Below are positions 37,070 through 45,173 of a stretch of 64,000 bases of DNA, in pieces. Below the pieces are notes generated by a model, which did no database searches, was not told where the DNA came from, and saw nothing but the letters and a program-made list of their open reading frames with translations. The stretch comes from an uncultured Bacilli bacterium (GTDB lineage: Bacteria > Bacillota_I > Bacilli_A > RF39 > UBA660), in contig CAKORY010000003.1 in the NCBI GenBank assembly GCA_934101795.1, positions 47,839 to 111,838 of the forward strand, in the 5' to 3' direction. The position numbers and the translations under genes were made by a program. Each line of letters begins with the position of its first letter. Position 1 is the first letter of the stretch.

Positions 37070-38153
37070 CTTTTACCTCCACTTTATAGTAATTAATAAA
37101 ATCATTAAAGGACTTTATAAATATATCTTTTTCATGTTCTGTTAAATCTGTATATTCAAATTCGGGCAAACTGCCATGACTATACAAATTAATTAGTTTT
37201 ATAATTTCTTTTTTATAATCATTATCAGGTATACACTCATCATACTTTTTATATCCAAAATAATTAGAAGTTTTTTCTATTATAATTCTAAACATATTAA
37301 AATGAATTTTCTCAAGTGTTTCTTCATTAATAGCAGTATTTATTTTTTTTATTAAAGTTAAATGATATCCAAACGGTGAGTCGCCTTTCTCCTCAAGGGT
37401 ATAGATATAATTTTTTTTATTTAAAATATATGATTTTAATGTAATTTGTCCTTCTCTGTTTAAAAGATTATATATTGAATTGTAAAATAGTGCATGATGT
37501 GTTGTTATTAAAATATTTATTTTAATTTTATTTTCTTCCATTCTTTGTATCAGTTCAAAAATTTTTATTGCCACATTTAGCATTTTTATATCATCAATAG
37601 AAGATACTGGATCATCAATAACTAAATATTCAACATTATCAAATATGTTAGTTGACCTATCTTCTTGATTTTCATTAAGTTCATAAATCATCAAGTCAAC
37701 AAATGTATAAAATATTGACCAAATAAAAGTACTTTCTTCGGCTTTCGATATTTTTATACCATGGTCATAACCTTCTATTGTTTTAGCACTAAACTCAATA
37801 AATCCTAGTTCTAAATTTATAGACGCTAGTGTTGAATCATCACAAAATATTTGAAAATTTTTTTCAATTTCATTTTCTAATCCCTGATCCCTTATAATTT
37901 TTGCTATCTCTGAATTAATGTCAAATGTTAGTATTGAATTGGAATTATTCCATGAAAATTCATCCTGAAACATTGAATTAAAGCATAGTACTTTATCTTC
38001 CAATAAATCTTTAAACATTCTTGATATTCTTGTTTTTCCAGTACCATTAAAAGCATATACTAAATCAACTTTTATTTTTTTTGATGGTCCATCAAGGTTA
38101 AGTTTCAATTTCTCAAATACATCTTCTAAATTATTTAATGTTGTTTTATTCAT
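37062..38153 (-). CDS. prrC: PrrC-like anticodon nuclease with ABC-type ATPase domain
   Basis: 363 residues from ATG 38153 (GAGGAA upstream; a TTG at 38168 is in frame). Residues 1-~250 are an AAA_13/PrrC-type NTPase: AFNGTGKT at 34-41 and YLVIDDPVSSIDD as Walker B/D-loop, then ILITTHHALF. The C-terminal part keeps the catalytic triad pattern of E. coli PrrC (Arg320, Glu324, His356): here R289-x3-E293 (FRIIIEKTSNYF) and H326 (YSHGSL). It sits between hsdS and hsdR exactly as in the EcoprrI locus. Known PrrC stays silent while bound to the restriction complex and cuts tRNA-Lys when phage inhibits that complex. The target tRNA here is unproven. Confidence 0.8.
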   Translation of the reverse strand: MNKTTLNNLEDVFEKLKLNLDGPSKKIKVDLVYAFNGTGKTRISRMFKDLLEDKVLCFNSMFQDEFSWNNSNSILTFDINSEIAKIIRDQGLENEIEKNFQIFCDDSTLASINLELGFIEFSAKTIEGYDHGIKISKAEESTFIWSIFYTFVDLMIYELNENQEDRSTNIFDNVEYLVIDDPVSSIDDIKMLNVAIKIFELIQRMEENKIKINILITTHHALFYNSIYNLLNREGQITLKSYILNKKNYIYTLEEKGDSPFGYHLTLIKKINTAINEETLEKIHFNMFRIIIEKTSNYFGYKKYDECIPDNDYKKEIIKLINLYSHGSLPEFEYTDLTEHEKDIFIKSFNDFINYYKVEVKDE

Positions 38154-39339
38154 TTTTAAGTTCCTCAAAGTTTAACAATTTATTTCTATAATACTCATAT
38201 TGTTTTTTTCTTAATTCTATTTCTGCTGGAATTCCTTCAGATATGTCGTTAACCAATTTATCGAATATATCTAATATACTGGCTATATGAATTTGTTTTT
38301 CAATGGAAGGAACAATAAATTCATAATTCATTATTACTTGTTTATCTCCCCGTGGCATCTTAGCCCCTTTCGAATTTGAATTATTATATTCAAAGAATGA
38401 TTCCGATGATAAAACATAGTATAAGAATCGTGGATATATTTTTTTAGTATCATTTACTCTTATATCTAAAACATCTCCATTAGTTCCACCACAACAATCA
38501 GCAAACCAGATTTTTCTTAAATATGGTCTAATATTTCCAATCAAAATATCATTCTTTTCAAATTTAGTTGAATTGCCTGATGTGGGTACATGATAAGACT
38601 TTGTTTTTCCTTTTTTATTTTGAAGTAAGTTGTCCACACCAACATAATTATCTTCACTAAGTTTATCATAACTAATTCTATCATTAGAATAAGAGCATAT
38701 TTCTTTAAGTTTAACTAATTCAGTTCCATCATTCAATAATTTTCCACGCCAAAACTCATATTGATTCTTTCTCGCTTCTAGCTCCGCTTCTAGCTCCGCT
38801 TCTAGCTCGCTAAATTTATCAAGAATTCTTACTATTTCTTCTTGAACTTCTATTGGCGGGGTAGGAATTATAGTATTCTTTATTGCATCCGAACTTAAAT
38901 TTGGTTGAGCTCCTCCACCTGCTAACCGATAAAAATAATTAACTTTATTTAATAAATAATGATATAAAAAACGATTATTCATCCTGTCATCTTTAGGGGT
39001 TATCTTTCCAATACGTTGATTTAAATATAATAGTTTACCAGTGCAATTAATTCCAATTTTACCCGTTGTTGCACCAGACATAGCAATAACTATTTCATCA
39101 CTACCAACTTTGAAGGGAGATAAATCACTATTATAATCAAAAACATCTATATATTTTATATCAGACAAATCTATCTTCTTACCATCAATATTTGTGATTC
39201 TGAGTAAAATATCACCTTTAGATTTAAATAGACTACTCTTAAATGCATAACCATTTTGAAAATAACAAATTTCACCAATAGTTTTGTACTCAACCCCTTT
39301 AGGACACATTTCTTTTATTAAATCATTAATCTTACTCAT
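38146..39339 (-). CDS. hsdS: Type I restriction specificity subunit (HsdS)
   Basis: 397 residues from ATG 39339, GAGG upstream. It has two target-recognition domains (first: YKTIGEICYFQNGYAFKSS; second: LVKLKEICSYSNDRISYDKL), each ended by a conserved helix region (PPIEVQEEIVRILDKFSELE; IEKQIHIASILDIFDKLVND). Between them the central spacer has ELEA three times, encoded by three 12-bp repeats. This is the position where EcoR124-type enzymes carry TAEL repeats whose number sets the gap length of the DNA target. It overlaps hsdM and prrC by 8 bases each. Confidence 0.93.
   Translation of the reverse strand: MSKINDLIKEMCPKGVEYKTIGEICYFQNGYAFKSSLFKSKGDILLRITNIDGKKIDLSDIKYIDVFDYNSDLSPFKVGSDEIVIAMSGATTGKIGINCTGKLLYLNQRIGKITPKDDRMNNRFLYHYLLNKVNYFYRLAGGGAQPNLSSDAIKNTIIPTPPIEVQEEIVRILDKFSELEAELEAELEARKNQYEFWRGKLLNDGTELVKLKEICSYSNDRISYDKLSEDNYVGVDNLLQNKKGKTKSYHVPTSGNSTKFEKNDILIGNIRPYLRKIWFADCCGGTNGDVLDIRVNDTKKIYPRFLYYVLSSESFFEYNNSNSKGAKMPRGDKQVIMNYEFIVPSIEKQIHIASILDIFDKLVNDISEGIPAEIELRKKQYEYYRNKLLNFEELKNE
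38774..38809. repeat. Three 12-bp tandem repeats in the hsdS spacer
   Basis: GCTTCTAGCTCC, twice exactly and once with a last-base change. It encodes (ELEA)3 on the minus strand. Gain or loss of a unit keeps the frame and would shift the spacing between the two half-targets. Confidence 0.85.
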
Positions 39340-40900
39340 GGTAATCAACCTCAAGTTCTTTGATTATTTTTTCTAGTTCCTCTCTTATTTTTTGTTGTCT
39401 AGGTACAATTTCTGCAAGTTTTCTGTTTACTTCTTCTATATCAATTGTATTATCCTCAATATTGCTTTTTAAATAAGAATTGACTGATATATTATAATCA
39501 TTATCTTTAATTTCTTCATAAGTAGCTAAATAAGATTTATTGTCAACAGTTTTTCTTTCTTTCAACAAATTAATTATATTATTAATATTTTCATCTGATA
39601 ATTTATTTTTATTAGTATTTCTAACACATTCATTAGATGCATCTACAAATAAAATGTTATTATCGGATTTGTTTTTCTTTAACACTAAAATACAGGTTGT
39701 TATTGGTGTTCCAAAGAATAAATCTGAAGGTAATTGGATGATTGTGTCTACGAAGTTATTATCAATCATATATTTTCTAATCTTTTGTTCCGCTCCACCC
39801 CTATAAAGAACACCTGGGAACTCAACTATAGCAGCCGTACCTATAGGTGAAAGCCATGATAACATATGCATGGTAAATGCTAAATCTGCTTTAGATTCTG
39901 GAGCCAACACCCCTGCTGGAGCAAACCTTTCATCATTTATTAAAATTGGATTTGATTTACCAGCCCATTTTATTGAATATGGTGGGTTTGATACTATGGC
40001 ATCAAATGGTTCATCATTCCAATGTGATGGATGAATTAATGTATCTCCTCTTTCAATACTAAATTTATTGTAATTAATATTGTGTAAGAACATATTTATT
40101 CTAGCTAAATTGTAAGTTGTAAGATTAATTTCTTGACCGAAAAATCCCTCTCTTACATTTTCTTTTCCAAGAATTTTGGCAAATTTTAAAAGTAATCCAC
40201 CTGAACCACATGCTGGATCGTACACTTTATTAACTGATTTTTTATCCATTATTACTATCTTTGCAAGTAATTCTCCAACTTCTTGCGGAGTAAAAAATTC
40301 TCCTCCAGATTTACCTGCATTTGAAGCATACATTGTCATTAAATACTCATACGCATCTCCAAATAAGTCTATCTTATTTTCTTCATAATTTCCAAAATTT
40401 AAATCTCCAATTGCGTTTAATAATTTAACAAGTTTTTTGTTTCTTTCATCAACCGTATTACCTAATTTATTATCAATTGTAAAATCATCAAATAGCCCTT
40501 TAACATCATCTTCTGATGCTGTTCCTCTTGCTGATGATTCTATATTATTAAATACATTTGAAATTACAACATTTAGGTTTTCATTTTTATCTGCACCTTT
40601 TCTTATATTGCAAAATAATTCACTTGGTAAAATGAAGAATCCTTTTTCTTCAAGTATTTGACTTTTACCCAATAAGGCTTCTTCATCAGAAATATCTCTA
40701 TATTTAAAATTTGACATACCTGCTTTTCTTTGATTTTCGTTAACATAGTTTTCTATATTTTCTGATATAAATCTATAAAATAGTAAACCTAATACATATT
40801 GTTTAAAATCCCATCCGTCTACCGAGCCTCTTAGTTCATTTGCTATTTTCCAAATTGTTTTATGTAATTCTTCTCTTTCTATTTCTTTTTTATTATTCAT
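39332..40900 (-). CDS. hsdM: Type I DNA methyltransferase subunit (HsdM)
   Basis: 522 residues from ATG 40900 (AAGGTGG upstream); the frame runs on to 40966 without a start signal. An N-terminal helical domain (ELHKTIWKIANELRGSVDGW) precedes the N6-adenine methylase: FFTPQEVGELLAK, DPACGSGGLLLKF (SAM motif I) and the catalytic NPPYSIKW. It is the first complete gene of the hsdM-hsdS-prrC-hsdR operon. Type IC family by order and sequence pattern. Confidence 0.95.
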   Translation of the reverse strand: MNNKKEIEREELHKTIWKIANELRGSVDGWDFKQYVLGLLFYRFISENIENYVNENQRKAGMSNFKYRDISDEEALLGKSQILEEKGFFILPSELFCNIRKGADKNENLNVVISNVFNNIESSARGTASEDDVKGLFDDFTIDNKLGNTVDERNKKLVKLLNAIGDLNFGNYEENKIDLFGDAYEYLMTMYASNAGKSGGEFFTPQEVGELLAKIVIMDKKSVNKVYDPACGSGGLLLKFAKILGKENVREGFFGQEINLTTYNLARINMFLHNINYNKFSIERGDTLIHPSHWNDEPFDAIVSNPPYSIKWAGKSNPILINDERFAPAGVLAPESKADLAFTMHMLSWLSPIGTAAIVEFPGVLYRGGAEQKIRKYMIDNNFVDTIIQLPSDLFFGTPITTCILVLKKNKSDNNILFVDASNECVRNTNKNKLSDENINNIINLLKERKTVDNKSYLATYEEIKDNDYNISVNSYLKSNIEDNTIDIEEVNRKLAEIVPRQQKIREELEKIIKELEVDYHE

Positions 40901-40901
40901 A

Positions 40902-41093
40902 TTACTTACCACCTTTTCTTTTATGTATACAATATAGAAGCAAGGCACTCTTAACTGTATCATCAACGTTATTCATATTTAATTCAAATATGCTGTCTAT
41001 TATCTTTTTTACCATCATTATAATCTTTTAAGTTTTTATTGGTAAATGTGATTTTGTCTATTTCTAATTTATGTCATTTAACAGTTTATTCAT
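40902..41093 (-). pseudogene. Frameshifted small gene or leader peptide upstream of hsdM
   Basis: A perfect TAGGAGGG site (41110-41101 region) precedes ATG 41093, but this frame closes after 9 codons (MNKLLNDIN). Other frames continue with HKLEIDKITFTNKNLKDYND and, after a shift in an A6 run near 41007, with IIDSIFELNMNNVDDTVKSA up to a stop at 40902 that nearly touches hsdM. Joined, they give one plausible helical protein of about 65 residues. Either it is a decayed gene, or the 9-codon peptide and the 38-codon frame from 41018 are separate small ORFs. Confidence 0.4.
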
Positions 41094-41128
41094 GATAATA
41101 CCCTCCTAAATTATCTGTTATATAGACC

Positions 41129-41137
41129 ATTATAACA
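41129..41137 (-). promoter_or_regulatory. Extended -10 promoter of the hsd operon
   Basis: Minus strand TGTTATAAT (TGn plus a consensus -10), about 30 bases before the TAGGAGGG-ATG at 41093. No good -35 is seen, as is usual with extended -10 promoters. Confidence 0.55.
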
Positions 41138-41178
41138 TACAATTTGATAAATTAGCATAAAAAAGGTTAAATTACATT

Positions 41179-41202
41179 ATTAATTAATTAATTAATTAAT
41201 TA
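41179..41202. repeat. (ATTA)6 simple sequence repeat upstream of the hsd promoter
   Basis: Six uninterrupted ATTA units. Located ~45 bases upstream of the extended -10 of the hsd operon, in otherwise gene-free DNA (41138-41373). Confidence 0.8.
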
Positions 41203-41373
41203 TATTCTATATTAAACAACACTAAATTTATATATTATTCCACTTTAGGGCACATAGATGTCAAAAATACAAAATTATATATTTTACTATTATGTTTTTT
41301 AACACTTTATAATTATTTCATGACTTACCCCTTCACTTAAATATTAATATATCACAGCATGCAACATTATAAA

Positions 41374-42771
41374 CTAAATATCGCGATTATCATATATTGA
41401 TAAATATTCATCTTTGTTTAAAACGTCTTCAACATATTTTTCATCATCAGTCACAAGAAATAATAAATTACTTATAAATATTTTTTCTAGTCTTCTAACA
41501 TATCCGGGCAAATATTCTTCTTTTAAAATGTAGTCTTTTGTGTTAAGATGCGTATAATAATTTCGCGTATTAGCCAAATAATCATATACATTACTTTTAC
41601 TATCTTCTTTTTTACATTGCTTATATTCAAATCTTTTAGGCATTATATTATTTTTGTCAATTTTCTTTATTCTACTTGCTAATTTTACTCTTCTATCATA
41701 TTGATAGACCATAGCATTGACTACACTTTCATGTATATTATCTATATTCTGTATATATTCTTTGTTAAAGCCATTATCTTTCACAGCTTTTTCTAAGCTT
41801 ATTTTATTTTCATCATAAAATTTTTGCAAAATATTTTTAAAGGCTTTATTCTTTTTTTCCTTTTCTTCAATATTCTCTGTTGCATAGCTAAATTTTTCTA
41901 TACATTTCATTATTGTTAAAAAATCATCTTCTATGGTATGAGATTTATATGGACTATAATAGACGTTTATTGCCTCTTTAAACCTTTTATTGAAATATAT
42001 GTCGTGCCACTTACTAAAAATTTTTATTATACTATCACTAATACAATTATAATAAGTTCTTAAATTAAAAGTAGGATAACCTAAATGATTGCTATACCAA
42101 TTACTAAAATCTGTATTTATTACAACTTCGTCTTCAATATCACCCATAAAATTTTTACCTTTATACATTTTGTGAAATTTAATTAATCTTACTTGACTGC
42201 TATATCCCATAAACAAAGCAAAAAATCTTGTAATCATTTGTATATACATCATAATTTTTTCTATGCTCATTATATAACCTGACCTTACACAAATATATGG
42301 TGTTATATTAAAATTTTTAATAGATGTATCAGTTAAATTACAATTTTCTTCAAAATATTTTACATAAATTTTCAATTTATCATTATTGTATAATAAAATG
42401 TCATTAGGTATATTAAATTTAATTTCATTTTTTTCTTTTATAATTGTTTTAATATTTAACCATTCATCTAATCGATTAAAAGTAAATCTAAAACTTTGTA
42501 TATGCTTACTAAAATCTACGTTTTTATATTTTATACAAATTCCTTTTTTGACAACATAACCAACTTTATACTTGTAATATCCTATTCCATTACCAATTAA
42601 AAGACAATTATATAAACTTATATATTCATTTCCTGCAAATCCTGTTATTTTTTTCTTATATCCATTAATGCTACTTTCATTTATTGTCAAATATATGTTA
42701 TTATTATCATCTATTTCGCATTCCCCAGGATGATTTTTTTTATCAAAATAAAACGTACCTTTATAAATCAT
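41374..42771 (-). CDS. ApeA-like HEPN-domain defence protein
   Basis: 465 residues. The N-terminal beta-rich half (GTFYFDKKNHPGECEIDDNN, later FRFTFNRLDEWL) has the layout of the ApeA N-terminal domain. The C-terminal helical half resembles the Apea-like HEPN domain and keeps the RNase motif R-x4-H: NTRNYYTHLN with R403 and H408. ApeA proteins are single-gene anti-phage systems proposed to act by cutting RNA. Here the gene is the last of a three-gene operon, 17 bases after a KAP NTPase gene, which is not the classical single-gene setting. Identification is by fold pattern. Confidence 0.75.
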   Translation of the reverse strand: MIYKGTFYFDKKNHPGECEIDDNNNIYLTINESSINGYKKKITGFAGNEYISLYNCLLIGNGIGYYKYKVGYVVKKGICIKYKNVDFSKHIQSFRFTFNRLDEWLNIKTIIKEKNEIKFNIPNDILLYNNDKLKIYVKYFEENCNLTDTSIKNFNITPYICVRSGYIMSIEKIMMYIQMITRFFALFMGYSSQVRLIKFHKMYKGKNFMGDIEDEVVINTDFSNWYSNHLGYPTFNLRTYYNCISDSIIKIFSKWHDIYFNKRFKEAINVYYSPYKSHTIEDDFLTIMKCIEKFSYATENIEEKEKKNKAFKNILQKFYDENKISLEKAVKDNGFNKEYIQNIDNIHESVVNAMVYQYDRRVKLASRIKKIDKNNIMPKRFEYKQCKKEDSKSNVYDYLANTRNYYTHLNTKDYILKEEYLPGYVRRLEKIFISNLLFLVTDDEKYVEDVLNKDEYLSIYDNRDI

Positions 42772-42788
42772 ATTTACATCCTTTCACA

Positions 42789-44093
42789 TTAATTAGTATC
42801 ACTAAAATTAATTGAATTCCCTAGCATAGAAATGGCTTCAAGATACGGAAAATTATCATAACTTGTTTTCTTTGTAAAAATTTTTTTATATTCTTTAATA
42901 AATTTATCAACTAAATTTTCAGTTTCATTTCTTGGCAAAATTTCAGATAGCCATCTAATATAATCTCGCTCATCATTATCACTTTCTAGAAATGCGAAAA
43001 AAGATTTTATTATTTCATCTCCATTACCAGTAATAAAACTATTGTAGTTATTTATATTTTTAATTTTTAATGCTAAAGCCATTGGCAATAAAACATCAGC
43101 TTCAAATAAATATTTATTTCTGTTAAAAGAATCTTTAAAATCAGTATATGGTTCAACAATCTTGTACATTGACATATACTTGTTACATTCCCTATATGAA
43201 AATTTTAAATATTTAAATAATTCAAAAGATATGTTTTCTGGTAAATTAGTAGATTGTATAATCTTACAGTGCTTTTTAACATAATTTTCTAAATTATCAA
43301 TTCCAAGTGTAATAACACTATCATAGATTTTATTTAAATAACCATATCCATCAAAATCACTGCCATAATATTTTTTTATTGTATAACTCAATTGCCTATT
43401 ATTAGTTACAACTATAATACTTAATTTTGGGGTGTTGTAGAAATGTTTTAATGTTTCAAGTAATTTTACTGCATAATCAGGTCGACATCTATCCAATTCA
43501 TCAACTACTAATAATATTCTTTCATCTGATTTGATTATTTTGTTAAATAATTTATTCAATGATGATTGTTTTTCTTCAATTGTAACAATACTATCTGCTA
43601 AATCCTCAAATGATTTTAACTTTTCAAAGCAATCTTTAGTTATATATCCCAAACCGCTTTTTTCAATAATGTTTTCTAATATTGGTTTTATTGTACCAAA
43701 CAATTCTTCAGGATTTTCAAAACGTTTTTTATATTTAGGGTATTCATTTAAAACATTATAAATTAGTGACTCTAGTGGGTTGTCATGATTATCATTCTCC
43801 CAAGCATTATAATAAACTACAATATGTTTTTGTGAAAATTCTTGTATTTTAGCATAATCCTTATGTGTCTTTATACAATCAATTGTACTGTGGCTATTAC
43901 ATATATAAATTAATTGTTTTATGAAAAAAGTTTTTCCTGTTCCCCATTCGCCATCTATGGATAATATAAAATTCTCATTAACATTATTTAATAATTTCAT
44001 AAGATTAATTATTTTACTATTTCTTTCTAACAAATCGTCATTAATAGTACTAAGTAAATTTTCGTCATTAATTAAAAGTTCATATTTTTTCAA
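42789..44093 (-). CDS. KAP-family P-loop NTPase
   Basis: 434 residues from TTG 44093, chosen because AGAGGTGA lies 5 bases upstream; the GTG at 44102 is inside that site. KAP signatures: SIDGEWGTGKTFFIKQLIYI (Walker A), YYNAWENDNHDNPLES, and ILLVVDELDRCRPDYAVKLL (Walker B with the DRC motif), then IIVVTNNRQL. No membrane helices are inserted, unlike many KAP proteins. It sits between the NERD and ApeA-like genes and may be the sensor or switch of the module. Confidence 0.85.
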   Translation of the reverse strand: MKKYELLINDENLLSTINDDLLERNSKIINLMKLLNNVNENFILSIDGEWGTGKTFFIKQLIYICNSHSTIDCIKTHKDYAKIQEFSQKHIVVYYNAWENDNHDNPLESLIYNVLNEYPKYKKRFENPEELFGTIKPILENIIEKSGLGYITKDCFEKLKSFEDLADSIVTIEEKQSSLNKLFNKIIKSDERILLVVDELDRCRPDYAVKLLETLKHFYNTPKLSIIVVTNNRQLSYTIKKYYGSDFDGYGYLNKIYDSVITLGIDNLENYVKKHCKIIQSTNLPENISFELFKYLKFSYRECNKYMSMYKIVEPYTDFKDSFNRNKYLFEADVLLPMALALKIKNINNYNSFITGNGDEIIKSFFAFLESDNDERDYIRWLSEILPRNETENLVDKFIKEYKKIFTKKTSYDNFPYLEAISMLGNSINFSDTN

Positions 44094-44114
44094 ATTTATC
44101 ACCTCTGTTTTTTA

Positions 44115-44843
44115 TTATTTCTTCACAAACCTACACTTTGGAAAATTTGAGCACCCCATAAATTCTCCGTATTTTCCATTTCTCTTTATAAGCTTTCCAC
44201 CACACCTTGGGCATCTATCTTTAAACTCTTCTTCTTTATTATTTTTGATTAATTTAGCATTCTTTACATGATTTTTTCTTTCGTTTTTATCTTTTATATT
44301 TAGATTATTTATAATTTCATATAATTCAATTAAGTTTTCAACAATTACTTCTTGATAAGAAAGTATTTTCTCTAATAAATCATATATTCTAGTTACATTA
44401 TTTGATTTAACTGACACTTTTGCTCTACTTGGAATACATACTAGTGATATAAACTTCTCTTCTGGCATATTTAATACTTCATGTAGGGATTTGACATGAC
44501 CATAATTTTGATGAAATGGATTATTTATATAAAAATTTTTGTTTCCACTTTTTATTAACCATCTTTTATCATATTCGTTTCCCTTTATGTAACCGTTATA
44601 TTGTTTTGTTTCAATTACAAACACACCATATTTCGAAACAACAACATGATCTATTTGATGTGTACTTTCATCATTTGTTTTAATCATTACATCATTAATT
44701 ACTAAATACTCACTTGGCAATCTTTTCAATTCTCTTTTAACCCAAAATTCTCCAGCTTTACCTATCCACTTTTTATAATTAACACTTAACAAAATATCTA
44801 CTGCTACAATTATCCATAACCATGGATTAAATAACCACTCCAT
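44115..44843 (-). CDS. NERD nuclease-related domain protein with zinc ribbon
   Basis: 242 residues. The N-terminus begins with a short hydrophobic stretch (FNPWLWIIVAVDILLSV). A NERD domain follows (GKAGEFWVKRELKRLPSEYL, then THQIDHVVVSKYGVFVIETK), with D and ExK-like residues as in nuclease-related folds. The last ~35 residues are a topoisomerase-type zinc ribbon (CPRCGGKLIKRNGKYGEF, then CSNFPKC). AAAGAGG precedes ATG 44843. It is the first gene of the NERD/KAP/ApeA-like operon and may bind or cut nucleic acid. Confidence 0.82.
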   Translation of the reverse strand: MEWLFNPWLWIIVAVDILLSVNYKKWIGKAGEFWVKRELKRLPSEYLVINDVMIKTNDESTHQIDHVVVSKYGVFVIETKQYNGYIKGNEYDKRWLIKSGNKNFYINNPFHQNYGHVKSLHEVLNMPEEKFISLVCIPSRAKVSVKSNNVTRIYDLLEKILSYQEVIVENLIELYEIINNLNIKDKNERKNHVKNAKLIKNNKEEEFKDRCPRCGGKLIKRNGKYGEFMGCSNFPKCRFVKK

Positions 44844-44921
44844 TACATAACCTCTTTCCTAATTGTTTTTTATTATATATTAGTTACGATAAAAAAGCAA
44901 TATAATGTTCTAATTTATAAT

Positions 44922-44952
44922 TACAAAAAAAGAAACCTTTTTAAGATTTCTT
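44922..44952 (-). terminator. Terminator of the cysteine-rich peptide gene
   Basis: Minus strand: AAGAAATCT, loop TAAAA, AGGTTTCTT (9 bp with one wobble), then TTTTTTT. Confidence 0.8.
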
Positions 44953-44966
44953 CAATTTATCTATAA

Positions 44967-45116
44967 CTAGCAACTGCAGTTTTCACAATCACATTCTTGG
45001 CAATTGCAATCATCTTCACAGTTACATTCTTCACTATTGCATCCACATTCACAAGTTTCATCGTAATTACATTCTTCACATTCACAACCGCAACTGCATT
45101 TTTCTTTTTCTTCCAT
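44967..45116 (-). CDS. Metallothionein-like 16-cysteine peptide (49 aa)
   Basis: 49 residues, 16 of them Cys, almost all in Cys-X-Cys or Cys-x2-Cys pairs (KCSCGCECEECN, TCECGCNSEECNCEDDCN); the rest is acidic or polar, with no His. AGAGGTGA lies 6 bases before ATG 45116 and a clear terminator follows the stop, so it is a real transcription unit. The composition matches small metal-binding (metallothionein-like) peptides, but I recognise no named family. It lies between the NERD/KAP/HEPN operon and the double-HEPN gene. Confidence 0.75.
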   Translation of the reverse strand: MEEKEKCSCGCECEECNYDETCECGCNSEECNCEDDCNCQECDCENCSC

Positions 45117-45173
45117 TTTTTCACCTCTTTTTCTCTATTTATTATACTACGATTTTGGTTTTATTTAAATACT

